Below, piece after piece: positions 1-9,133 of a stretch of DNA of 64,000 nucleotides. The notes beneath the pieces are model-generated. The model did no database searches, was not told the origin of the DNA, and saw nothing but the letters and a program-made list of their open reading frames with translations. Both the position numbers and the translations under genes were made by a program. Within the stretch, counting starts at the first letter, position 1; each line of letters starts with the position of its first letter. The DNA comes from Flavobacteriales bacterium (lineage in GTDB: Bacteria; Bacteroidota; Bacteroidia; Flavobacteriales_F; PHOS-HE28), in contig JADKAN010000002.1 in NCBI GenBank assembly GCA_016719225.1, forward strand, positions 1-64,000, written 5' to 3'.

Positions 1-29
1 ACGCCACGTACCTGCAAGGACATCACAAC

Positions 30-662
30 TTACCGCAGCACCTCCACCACCACTTCGTTCTTCCTCCCCACCAACCTTGAAGGGCGGATCGTAGCCCAGG
101 AAGCTCCACTGGCCCGTGTGTTGGATGCCGCCGCGGCAAGGAGTTGGAAGAGTTCGTCCTTGTGCTGCTTGATCGTCCCGTCATTGGCGAAACCACCGAA
201 TGTGATGGCCGCCATGGTGCGTTCCTTCTCCGTAGCGAAACGGACCTCCGCGTTATCGGGCTTCGGCAGTTGGTCCATGCTGTATTCGGCCGGTACGAGG
301 AACTTCATCGTCACATCGCTGTCCATGTTCATCACCACCGGAGAGGTCATCGCGATCTTCTGCTGTCGGTCGTTCCCGCCGAAGATGTAGCCGGCGAGTG
401 TGCGGAAACCTTTGCTGGAACCCTTTGCATAGGTCTTCGCATCCATGGTCACATAGATGAAGTTGGCCTTGGCGTAGGTGCGCACCTCGAAGCCGTCGTA
501 GGTCTTGTCCACTGTGTACGGATATGTCTCTATGCCTTTCACTTGGCTTTGCGCCCAGAGCTGGGAGACCACGAAGAGGACCAGCACGGCGATAAGTACA
601 ATGAAAGAACCGTCCATCTTGTTCGGTTGATAGTCGGTCGCAAGGGTCCGCTTTAACCGCAT
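30..662 (-). CDS. SOUL haem-binding family protein (C-terminal frame disturbed)
   Basis: The protein has a hydrophobic segment near residues 19-36 (membrane anchor or signal peptide) followed by a SOUL-type domain. The domain shows 'YDGFEVRTY' and the typical 'KIAMTSPVVM' stretch. The SOUL family binds haem or tetrapyrroles; no enzymatic role is established. Near the C-terminus the listed frame reads 'SGASWATIRPS', unlike the family. The -1 frame over about positions 75-122 reads 'GIQHTGQWSFLGYDPPFKV', which is the expected SOUL ending, and the original frame resumes at 'RKNEVVVEV'. Two compensating single-base indels are therefore likely. Methionine 16 (position 617) is an alternative start that gives a cleaner signal-anchor. 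The gene diverges from the SDR gene at 759. Confidence 0.85.
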   Translation of the reverse strand: MRLKRTLATDYQPNKMDGSFIVLIAVLVLFVVSQLWAQSQVKGIETYPYTVDKTYDGFEVRTYAKANFIYVTMDAKTYAKGSSKGFRTLAGYIFGGNDRQQKIAMTSPVVMNMDSDVTMKFLVPAEYSMDQLPKPDNAEVRFATEKERTMAAITFGGFANDGTIKQHKDELFQLLAAAASNTRASGASWATIRPSRLVGRKNEVVVEVLR

Positions 663-758
663 CCATACACGGTGACCGCCTGGCGGAACAGATCAGGTTC
701 ATCTGCTTCATCTGCGCGGTCCGCATCCACTGAACCCACTCCGGCCTTACCTTTCACG

Positions 759-2174
759 ATGCGCATATTGCTCACCGGTGCCACGGGCTACATCGGCAAA
801 CGCCTGCTCCCGGCGCTGGTGGCGGAAGGGCACGAAGTGATCTGCTGCACGCGGGACCGTGCCCGGTTCCATGTGCCGGCCGCCTTACAGGACCACATCA
901 CGGTGGTGGAACTGGATTTCCTGGACCGCGCCTCGCTCGCCGCCATTCCCACGGACATCGATGCGGCCTACTACCTGATGCACTCCATGGCTTCCTCTGT
1001 GGATTTCCGAGAAGCGGAACTGCGGTCGGCGGTGAATTTCCGCGAAACGATCTCCGCCACCGGGGCGAAGCAGGTGATCTACCTGACGGGCATCATCAAC
1101 GAGGCCGGCCTTTCGGACCACCTCGCATCGCGGAAGGCAGTGGAGGAGGAGCTGGGGCGCGGGAGCTACCACCTGACCTGTTTGCGCGCGGGCATCATCA
1201 TCGGCTCCGGCAGTGCCTCGTTCGAGATCATCCGCGACCTGGTGGAAAAGCTGCCGGTGATGATCACCCCGGTCTGGCTGCGCACGCGCTGCCAACCCAT
1301 CGCGATCCGGGATGTGATCGCCTTCCTCACCAAGAGCTTGGGCGCACCCGCCACCTACGACCGTGCCTTCGATATCGGCGGTCCGGGCATCTACACCTAC
1401 AAGGAAATGCTGCTGGGCTATGCCAAGGTGCGCGGCCTGAAGCGGTGGATCGGCATCGTGCCCGTGATGACGCCGCGCTTATCCTCCTACTGGCTCTACT
1501 TCGTCACGTCCACCTCGTACCGCTTGGCCACTTCCTTGGTGGACAGCATGAAGGTGGAAGTGGTGTGCCGCAACACGGAGCTGAACGGGATCCTCGGTGT
1601 TCAGCCGATCGATTACGACACGGCGTTGCAGGCCACGTTGCTGAAGATCGAAGGCAACGACGTGGTTTCCGGATGGAAGGATTCCTTTGCGAGCAGCGCG
1701 CTCACAGCGCGGCTTTCCGGGTTCCTGGAAGTGCCCACTTTCGGTTGCCTCAAGGACAGGCGCAGCAAGAAGATGGCCTCCCCGGAACGGACACGCGAAC
1801 GCATCTGGCGCATCGGTGGGGGCACGGGTTGGTATGCCGGCAACTACCTGTGGCGCTTGCGCGGTTTCATGGACAAGATGGTCGGCGGCGTGGGCCTGAA
1901 CCGCGGGCGCACCCATGCCGACACACTCATGGCCGGCGATTCCGTGGACTTCTGGCGCGTACTGTATGCGAATAAGGAAGAAGGCCGCCTGCTGCTATTC
2001 GCCGAGATGAAACTGCCCGGCGAGGCTTGGCTCGAATTCAAGATGGAGGGCGAGCTGCTTTGGCAAACGGCAACCTTTAGGCCCAAAGGCGTTTGGGGCC
2101 GCCTCTACTGGTACTCCGTGCTGCCCTTCCATGGCATCGTCTTCAAAGGCCTGTTGATCAAGCTCACGGAATAA
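759..2174 (+). CDS. SDR-family NAD(P)-binding oxidoreductase with C-terminal DUF2867
   Basis: A 471-residue protein. It starts with an extended-SDR Rossmann motif, 'LLTGATGYIGKRLLP', at residues 4-18, followed by 'AAYYLMHSM' and a 'CLRAGIIIGSGS' stretch typical of NmrA/epimerase-like SDRs. The last ~150 residues match the DUF2867 pattern (aromatic-rich 'GRLYWYSVLPFHGIVFKGLL' end). This SDR-DUF2867 architecture is widespread in Bacteroidota; the substrate is unknown. The open frame extends upstream to 672, but those residues are low-complexity and lie before the Rossmann strand, so the ATG at 759 is chosen. The reading frame is intact. Confidence 0.9.
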   Translation: MRILLTGATGYIGKRLLPALVAEGHEVICCTRDRARFHVPAALQDHITVVELDFLDRASLAAIPTDIDAAYYLMHSMASSVDFREAELRSAVNFRETISATGAKQVIYLTGIINEAGLSDHLASRKAVEEELGRGSYHLTCLRAGIIIGSGSASFEIIRDLVEKLPVMITPVWLRTRCQPIAIRDVIAFLTKSLGAPATYDRAFDIGGPGIYTYKEMLLGYAKVRGLKRWIGIVPVMTPRLSSYWLYFVTSTSYRLATSLVDSMKVEVVCRNTELNGILGVQPIDYDTALQATLLKIEGNDVVSGWKDSFASSALTARLSGFLEVPTFGCLKDRRSKKMASPERTRERIWRIGGGTGWYAGNYLWRLRGFMDKMVGGVGLNRGRTHADTLMAGDSVDFWRVLYANKEEGRLLLFAEMKLPGEAWLEFKMEGELLWQTATFRPKGVWGRLYWYSVLPFHGIVFKGLLIKLTE

Positions 2175-2188
2175 GGGGCAGGCTCCGC

Positions 2189-2386
2189 TTATTTTGGTTC
2201 GGCCACCTTCGTGGTATCGGCGGTGATCTGCTTCACCTCCTTCCGCTCATAACGGTTGATCACGGTATCCACCGGCGCAACGGTGGAGGTGGGCGGAGGC
2301 GCTTGGGCGGCGGGCGTCGCGGGTGCCGTGTTGCAGGCGAACAGGAAAACACCGGCAAAGAGGGGGAGAATGTGGAAGGCTCTCAT
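2189..2386 (-). CDS. small lipoprotein
   Basis: A 65-residue protein with a short signal peptide ending in a lipobox-like 'FLFAC' (Cys 18). A proline/alanine/threonine-rich linker follows, then a charged tail. It is probably a lipidated, periplasm- or outer-membrane-attached small protein of unknown role. The longer frame reaching 2605 has no signal-like start; the internal ATG at 2386 gives a proper signal peptide. A CAAAGGCG (reverse-strand CGCCTTTG) sits 27 bases upstream of this start and resembles the -7 element of the phylum. It lies convergent with the SDR gene, 14 bases from its stop. Confidence 0.6.
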   Translation of the reverse strand: MRAFHILPLFAGVFLFACNTAPATPAAQAPPPTSTVAPVDTVINRYERKEVKQITADTTKVAEPK

Positions 2387-2552
2387 CTGATAGGGGGGAA
2401 TGGGTTGATCCGCAAAGGCGATGCACCCTGCACGGGCACGCAACGCCAAGCCAATTGGATAACAACCGAACAGGAAAAAATGTGCGCCATGCCGCACAGG
2501 GCTAATTCGGGTCACGTAGGACCAGTTGAAAAGCAGGCTTATCCGGTGATGA

Positions 2553-3370
2553 TCACTTGGACCGGTCGGTGGGCTGCTGTTGGGTCCAACAATGCACACC
2601 GCCACCTCGCCAGTTTATCTCCCGCGGATCTACTTGCACGATGCTGCGATCAGGGAACAGCTTCTTCATGACCGCTTGCATGCGATCATCCTTTTCTTTC
2701 ATCGAAGCTGGCTCTCCTTCATGCCAGTATGCAGGTACGAAGACACGTCCGTTGGTGAGCAGGAAGTTCAGGTAGCTGGCCGCTGGGATGTAACGAATGG
2801 TATCCCCTACTTGCAGATCTTCGTTGTCCTTTAGGAGCATCTGGTCGTAGCTGCGCGCAGCGTTCATCACGTGCGGGTTGAATTCCATTTCCGGTGTGGG
2901 CACTTTGATCACCTGCAATGCGCGGCCTGAGCGATCGCGGAATTGTTCCAGAATGCGCAGGTTCACTTCCATGCGTCGGCGCGTGATCAGTTGTAGACTG
3001 TCAGAGAGGTCGGCATCATCCGGCCAAGCCAGGAGAACCGTGCTGTCGTTCACGAATCGGCAGAACTCGTCCACATGGCCGCCGGTTCCTTGGCTGAATA
3101 CATTTCCGTGTACGCGCGGTTCCATGTACCACGTATCATCCACGGGACCGTCCTTCAACCAGATTATATCATGCACCCCGAATATGCCCTTGAATTCTTG
3201 CTCCATGCTGTCCGTGGACCAACCGGGATTACGCTGCATGGTCACTGCTTCTACCTGTAAGAGTATGCCTGAACCATTCACCTCAACTGCACCACCTTCA
3301 ATGACCAGGTTGCTGTGCACTACCGGAAGGCCAAGTCGCCGCGCGATCATCGTCGGAAAGCTATCCTCGC
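2553..3370 (-). CDS. agmatine deiminase-family protein, C-terminal part (frameshifted)
   Basis: C-terminal two thirds of an agmatine/peptidyl-arginine deiminase (PAD_porph family). Visible family motifs are 'VIEGGAVEVNG', the 'GTGGHVDEFCRF' substrate/catalytic His-Asp block, and the C-terminal 'GGGVHCWTQQ' carrying the catalytic cysteine. The frame is open back to about 3370 ('EDSFPTMIARRLGLP'), where it meets the upstream part in another frame. The two parts together give one normal-length deiminase. A single missing base around 3367-3372 explains the break; sequencing error and genuine pseudogenisation cannot be separated here. Confidence 0.85.
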
Positions 3371-3813
3371 GCTAGTAGACCTGCCGATGATCCAATTGCG
3401 TTATCAATGTCACCGTAGTAGTTCCAATCCGCATCCAACACGGCCAATTTGCCATCGCTTTGCCTCAGGAAGATCGGACCCATATCACGCACCGTACCTG
3501 TCATTATCCTGTCGCCCAACACTTCCATCCTGTACCGGTCGCGCGCTATACCGAGGCTATCCCACCGTGCTGTTGTGAGCGCTGCAAGACTGTCATCATC
3601 GGCCACGCATACCACGAACGTTGATGGAAGTAGCGACAGCACCACCTTGTCCAGCACTGTATCGATGGCATTGCCGTTGTAGCTGAACCATACGGCCTCG
3701 TGAGGTTCCCATTCCGCAGGGAAGTAATACTCCGGTTCCAATCCTTTCGGTGCGGAACACCCGAAGAGGAACGAAGCGAGCAAAAAGAAGGGATGGGGAC
3801 GCATGTTGTGCAA
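3371..3813 (-). CDS. agmatine deiminase-family lipoprotein, N-terminal part (frameshifted)
   Basis: N-terminal part of the same deiminase. It starts with a lipoprotein signal ('LLASFLFGCSAP'), so the enzyme is predicted to be membrane-anchored outside the cytoplasm, unlike polyamine-pathway agmatine deiminases. Family motifs 'PAEWEPHEAVWFSY' and 'TVRDMGPIFL' are present. The raw frame ends at a stop at 3361 just after 'SSAGLLARG', but homology continues in the +1 frame. Methionine 4 (3804) is an alternative start. The gene sits 10 bases downstream of the T9SS protein stop at 3823 and on the same strand. Confidence 0.85.
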
Positions 3814-3822
3814 GTTGTTGGT

Positions 3823-5256
3823 TCACCTTTTTAATACCACCCGAGCCGATCGCGGCGTATGCCCGTCCACGCGCAGCATCACCAGGTACAAGCCTTCCTG
3901 CTGAATGCTCGAAAGCTCCAGCGGCTGCAAGGCCATCAGCGAGGCCACTTGTTCCGAATGGACCAATTTGCCGGTGACATCAAAGACCTCGATCACGCCG
4001 GTCTTCCCGAAGGCACGCGCATCGATCACGAGGTTCACCCGGTCGTTCGCGGGGTTCGGGTACACGCGCAGGTTGTCATGAGATCCCCTAGCGTTCGTTC
4101 CACTCAGCGGTAGAGCCTCGTGGATGCCCACGGTGCTCGGCAGCAACAGATCATTCACGAAGTTCGGGAGCGAGTACCGGGACTCGCGGCCACCCAAGTA
4201 GAAACCGAGCACTTCGACATCGGCAGTCACGCCTGCTGAATCGGGGTGATGGATGACGCCGAGATGGTCACGACCACCTTGGGCGATATAGATCTTTCCG
4301 TCCGGGGCCAACTGCATGCCGGTCTGCAGCGCCAACACTTGGCCGATGCTCTGTTCACTTGCTTGTATATCCGGGGCGAGCAGATCGTATTGGAAAACAT
4401 GGCCGTTCCATAAGCGTTGGCCCACATACAGGTAGCGTCCTCCGGGGGCGAATGCACAACCGAATACCGGCGCGGTGCTTTGCAGGTCCGTGTAGTTCGA
4501 TAACTGCCCCGTTGCGGGATCGAAGTCGTACAACGATGAATTACCCGATTCGGCATGGTGGAGCTTTGTGCCTGATAGGTTAGCGGACATCTGCCCGCCG
4601 GAACTGGTGCCGACGGGTCCGATCACCGAGGAGTCGGGTCCGCTGATACCCGAGGCCCCGACCAAGAAGGAGTAGTAGGTGTCATTATTGATCCCGCCAT
4701 GTACCAGTACCCACACATCCGTGCCATTGCTGTGCCGTATGCCCACGAGGGACTCCCGCACGCCAGCGAGCAGCGGTGTACCGGCCGTGGTCACATCCCC
4801 CAAGCCGTTGTTCAACGCCATGTTCACTTCACTATAACGGAACCCTCCTGTATGTTGGTGCTCCGAACAGTCCACGGTGAAGAGGTAGTAATGGTCTTCG
4901 TTCCCCGGATCTTGTACGATCAAGGAACCCTGCGAGGAACTGTTACAACCTCCGGCTGAGACCAGGTCCCCATTGGGCATCACCTCGTGGTCGGCACCCC
5001 AAACTGCGCCGAAGTCATAAGGCCAGGGATCTACCGGCCCGCCATTCGTGTAGAAGCGCAATTGGCCGTTCTCATCGCAGATGGACGAGCAACCCTCGAA
5101 CGCGATCATATCCCCATTCAGCAGCGGCGTTGCCGTTCCGCTGTTGAAGTCGATACCCGCCTTTTCACCGAAGTACCAGATGTTCGCTTTCTGTGCGCTT
5201 AAGGAGGACGCGGCGAACAGCAGAGCGACGAGCCCTGTATTGCGGAGGTGTGTCAT
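3823..5256 (-). CDS. T9SS-secreted beta-propeller-like surface protein
   Basis: About 477 residues. It has a signal peptide ('LVALLFAASSLSAQ'), then a 'NIWYFGEKAGIDFNSG' opening common to a group of large Bacteroidota surface proteins. Repeated blade-like stretches follow (for example 'CAFAPGGRYLYVG', 'GMQLAPDGKIYIAQGG', a recurring PDGKIY-type motif). The last ~80 residues form a type A sorting domain with 'YPNPANDRVNLVID', 'GVIEVFDVTGKLVH' and 'GLYLVMLRVDG', the signal for export through the T9SS and surface attachment. The start is set at the fifth codon of the open frame (5256), which begins the signal peptide. Ligand or function is unknown. Confidence 0.85.
   Translation of the reverse strand: MTHLRNTGLVALLFAASSLSAQKANIWYFGEKAGIDFNSGTATPLLNGDMIAFEGCSSICDENGQLRFYTNGGPVDPWPYDFGAVWGADHEVMPNGDLVSAGGCNSSSQGSLIVQDPGNEDHYYLFTVDCSEHQHTGGFRYSEVNMALNNGLGDVTTAGTPLLAGVRESLVGIRHSNGTDVWVLVHGGINNDTYYSFLVGASGISGPDSSVIGPVGTSSGGQMSANLSGTKLHHAESGNSSLYDFDPATGQLSNYTDLQSTAPVFGCAFAPGGRYLYVGQRLWNGHVFQYDLLAPDIQASEQSIGQVLALQTGMQLAPDGKIYIAQGGRDHLGVIHHPDSAGVTADVEVLGFYLGGRESRYSLPNFVNDLLLPSTVGIHEALPLSGTNARGSHDNLRVYPNPANDRVNLVIDARAFGKTGVIEVFDVTGKLVHSEQVASLMALQPLELSSIQQEGLYLVMLRVDGHTPRSARVVLKR
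3826..4071 (-). repeat. T9SS type A sorting-domain module, copy A
   Basis: About 245 bases encoding the C-terminal sorting domain of the protein at 3823. The DNA around 3872-3960 is almost identical to copies B, C and D. Confidence 0.8.
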
Positions 5257-5289
5257 GTTGGATCCCATGTGTGGTTGAATGAAATAAGT

Positions 5290-6905
5290 TCAAAGCCGAA
5301 TGACCAAGCGGGCAGACCTTGGCGCGGCGCCCTTCCAAGCGCAGCATCACCAAGTACAAGCCTTCCTGCTGAATGCTCGAAAGCTCCAGCGGCTGCACCG
5401 CCATCAGCGAATTCACCTGCTCTGCATGAACACGTTTGCCGGTGATGTCGAACACCTCGATCACGCCGGTCTTCCCGAAGAGCCCTGCGTCGCACACGAT
5501 GTTCACACGGTCATTCGCTGGGTTGGGATAGATGCGCAGGTCCCCGCTCGCGCCTTGGGCGTCACGGTCATTCGGCAACTCTTCCACAGCCGTGGTAATG
5601 CAACTTGGATCCGAGACGTGTGCCACTACGACATCATCAATGAAATAATACCCCGAACCGATAAAGCCATTGTACGCATCTCCTAAGAAACTATACTGAT
5701 CATAGTTGAGGAAGGTGCCGATGGTGATGTGGTCCCATGGTTCATCGGGTACTACGATGCCACAGATGTTCACCCATTCTTCACTTGCGATCACGCGCAT
5801 GTCGATCAGTTGCGGTGGCAACGTGATGGTGCGATAGTCCGTTTGCACATGCTGGCCCGTGGTGAACAAGGCACCAAAGCCGTTCATCGATACGCGGCCA
5901 TTGTATGCGAGGTTGGATACGTAGTAGGAAACGAGATAGGGCTCTCCAGGGACCAGCGGAGCAGTGAGCGGCGCTTGGATGTATTCATGCCAATCGGTCT
6001 GCTGGTCATTGGTGATGGTATAGATGCCGGCCATGCCTTCCCCGTTGCGTGCAAGTATCCGTCGTTCGGTGCTGTAGCCTATACCATCGATAGCTGGTAC
6101 GTTCTCATGGGAATTGAAATCGGCGCAACTGCTATAGCTATCACATGTGGCGCGGTGTTGGCGCAACCAGTCGGGTGCCATGAACGTGTTGAGGCCTACA
6201 TCGCCCAAGGGAAAGGTCGGCGCGCACGTGGCCCCTTGCTCGATACTCGGATTGGCCAACAGCACCGGGCCCAAACAGGTCTCGTCCATGCAGCTGTTCG
6301 CGGTGATGGAGGGTGAAATGAAAAGTCCCAAACGCCCACTGCCGGGTGTTGCGTTCTTGGTGCTGTAGAGGCGTGCGTAATAGGTCTGCCCCATCGTGAG
6401 GTCAGTGGGAAGCTCCAAGATATTCTCCGAGCAGGCGATGGAGATCAAATTGCCGGGCGTTCCGCTGAAGAGTTCCAACGCAAGATCCGCCGATTCATTT
6501 GAAGCCACGATACGTGCGCGTTGCCCCGTGGCGATGAAGGTGAACCAGATGTCGTCATCAGCGAAGTCGTCCACCGTGCAATCCGCTCCGGGCAGACTTT
6601 GCGTGGCTCCTGCGGTGTTGAAGGTGACCGTGTAGTCGGTGCTGTACTCCATGATCTGGGCACCGCCTGCTTCATCGTTATCGCCACTGCGCACATTGAC
6701 CAGGAACGCACAGACGTTGTTGATCCCCTGCGCCGTCGAGTAGACGCGGAAGTACACCGTGTCGCCAACTACGAGGCCCGCCAGCGGAAGTGTTGTGGCG
6801 GCACAGCCCAGCACGGATGCATCCAACCCTAGACTGTCCGACGAATAGCCGAGATAGGCTTCGATGCGCATATCGCCCGGTGTCAACGGAGCTTCTTGAA
6901 CTGCA
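5290..6905 (-). CDS. giant T9SS modular surface protein B, C-terminal part (frameshifted)
   Basis: Continues protein B from the adjacent fragment. It reads '...QEAPLTPGDMRIEAYLG' onward, one more 'ADDDIWFTFIATG...LELFSGTPGNL' module, then a ~200-residue carbohydrate-binding-like region ('GPVLLANPSIEQGATCAP', 'YYFIDDVVVAHVSDPSC') and a type A sorting domain. In the raw frame the sorting domain runs wrong after 'VMLRLEG' and reads on to 5165 into the next gene. The +1 frame ends 'APRSARLVIRL' followed by a stop at 5290-5292, which matches its paralogues. One extra base near 5330 explains this. The upstream break is near 6905. Confidence 0.8.
5293..5539 (-). repeat. T9SS type A sorting-domain module, copy B
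   Basis: Sorting domain of protein B. It shares the near-identical DNA core of copies A, C and D but carries an extra base near 5330 that breaks the frame. Confidence 0.8.
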
Positions 6906-9057
6906 GATTGGTATTCACGGCGTAAATGGTGTGCGTGGCCTGCGTGGCGACGAACCGGAACCACACATCGTCATCTGGGTCCATGGAAGGACCGCACATT
7001 TCCTGATAGCTGCTGGTGGCCCCGTAGGTCCATCCTTGGTGCGCTTCCGTAGCGAAGGTGGTGGCCGTTGTAGGCAGGGTGATGGCACCTTCTATTTCGT
7101 CGTTCACCGGCGCATCCAGCAGCAGCGGCACGAGCAAGAACGAGTTGACATACTGGACCCGGAAATAGTATTGCGTGCCCGGCACAAGTCCAGTGAACCA
7201 CGAACGGCTCGTGCCGCTATGGCAAACAATGCTGGTGAGCGCATCGCAGCTCCCGCTAAAGAGCTCCAACGTGTAACTGTTTCCGGGAGCCAGTAGGAAC
7301 CCCGCACTGGTGTGGGCTGCTGTAAACGTGTACCATACATCGCGTTGCGCCGCACAACCCGCTATTCCGTTGGTCGCATACATGGTGTTCGACGCAGGAA
7401 GTGTGGTCCAATCCTGCAAATTACTGAAGGGAAGTGGGACAGCGCCAACACAGTCATCATTCCTTACGCCGCGCGTGATCGCTACTCGAAATCCATCGCG
7501 ATCACCGTACGTGAAGTACATTCGTATATAGTAAGTGGTACCCGTAGTAAGGCCGCTTAATCGTCGACGATCCTGGAACAGATCGGAACACAGCAGGGTT
7601 GTCATTGCCCCGCAGGTCCCTGACATCAGCTCGAAACGCAGTTGGTCCTCGAGCAAGAAGGATAGGGCATGCAACATCTGCACACTGTCCGTAGCCGTGA
7701 AGCTGAACCAGATGTCATCATCGGAGTCACCCGCATCGAAGCAACCCGGTAGCGACTGTGTGGCGTGGTAGGTGGATGCCAAGAACCATTCGGAAGGAAT
7801 TTCGCTTGGCTGCACTGGAAGGTTCACGGCATCCGCACAGTCATCGTTCTCCGCAGCGGCGAACAGGCGGATCACATCGTTACGAAGGGAGGTCGGCCCA
7901 GCGGTCCCCACTTTCAGGAAGTACGAGGTGCCCACTGTTAGGTTCTCGAAAGAATGGTCCGTAGCGCTCACTTCCGTGGTCAGGCAGGTGAGTGATCCGC
8001 AGGTCCCTGAATACAAGGTGTAGCGTTGGAACATGTTGCTGACAGCCGTAACACCTGTGGTCGGTGCTTCGAACGTGAACCACACATCGGCCAGGTTCGT
8101 ACCACAGGGAACTACGCTGCTGGTGGCGAGCAAGGTGCTCATCTCGCGCGGCTGGGTGGCTTCATTCAACCCGGTGACCGGCAAGGGAATGGCGTTCGCG
8201 CATTCATCGTTGCTGGCCGGTGCGTACACTTCCACTTCGGTGCGTTCGGCTACCGTGGTCGCGGTGCTGGTGGTGTAGTTGCGGATGTAGTAATCCTGTC
8301 CAATGGTGAGGCCCGTGGCCAAGCCGTTGTTGCACACCATGTTCGTGAGGCTTCCGCAGGTGCCGCTGAACCATTCGGTGGTCAAGAGTTCCGTGCTCAT
8401 GGCTTGCGCGGCAAAGCGAAGTGTGCTGCCCGTGGCGGTAACGCGGTACCATACATCGTCATTCGATGCACCCGCAACTGTACAGCCGGGTTGCGATTGT
8501 GTAGCACCCAACGTGCATCCTTCCACGGACGGCCGCACGTCGTGGTCGGTCGTGTTCACCTGCAGCTGGAATGCACCCGGACAATCATCGTTCAGCGGCG
8601 CGGAGACCACTGCTACGGTGGCATAATAACCGATATCCGGATAATTGCTCATCATTACACGGATGTAGTAGGTAGTGCCTACCGTAAGGCCGGTCAACGC
8701 GAGGGATGGCGTCATTGCTTGGGCACAGCCAATACTCGTGAGGTTGCCGCAGCTCCCGCTGAACGCATCGATCGACACGCCCGGTCCGGGTGAAGGCAAG
8801 GAGCCCATGACCCAATGCTCTGTATGCGTGGCCACAAACTTGTACCACACGCTTTTTACCGGGTACGATACGCACGAGGAAGCAGGTGATGGCACCGCCG
8901 CTGTGATACCGACCCCTGTACACGACGCGAACAGCACCGGCACGTTCCCAAGCGCGACCGGTAGTAGGTTAGCGTGCGCGCAATCGAAATTCGGGGTGCT
9001 CTGGGCAAATCCCAATACGGGTGCCAGCGTGAGCAGGTAGAGGATGTGTCGGCGCAT
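6900..9057 (-). CDS. giant T9SS modular surface protein B, N-terminal part (frameshifted)
   Basis: Signal peptide 'ILYLLTLAPVLGFAQ' starting at the ATG at 9057 (the open frame extends to 9102 without a sensible start). About five to six tandem modules of ~115-125 residues follow. Each has 'NDDC..A..LPV', a 'DDVWYRFTA' strand, 'ELFSGTCGSLT.I.C' and 'GLTVGTTYYIR.Y'. Such modules occur in secreted Bacteroidota proteins and are thought to act in adhesion or glycan binding. The raw frame stops at 6883 ('NLQFKKLR'), while homology continues in the other frame as 'QEAPLTPGD'. A single missing base near 6905 joins both into a protein of roughly 1250 residues. Confidence 0.8.
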
Positions 9058-9133
9058 GGTGAATGAGTTTGATCGGAAACGTTGAAGAACACGATGCATC
9101 ACAGGGACGTGGATCGGTAGAAGGTTCGGTCTA

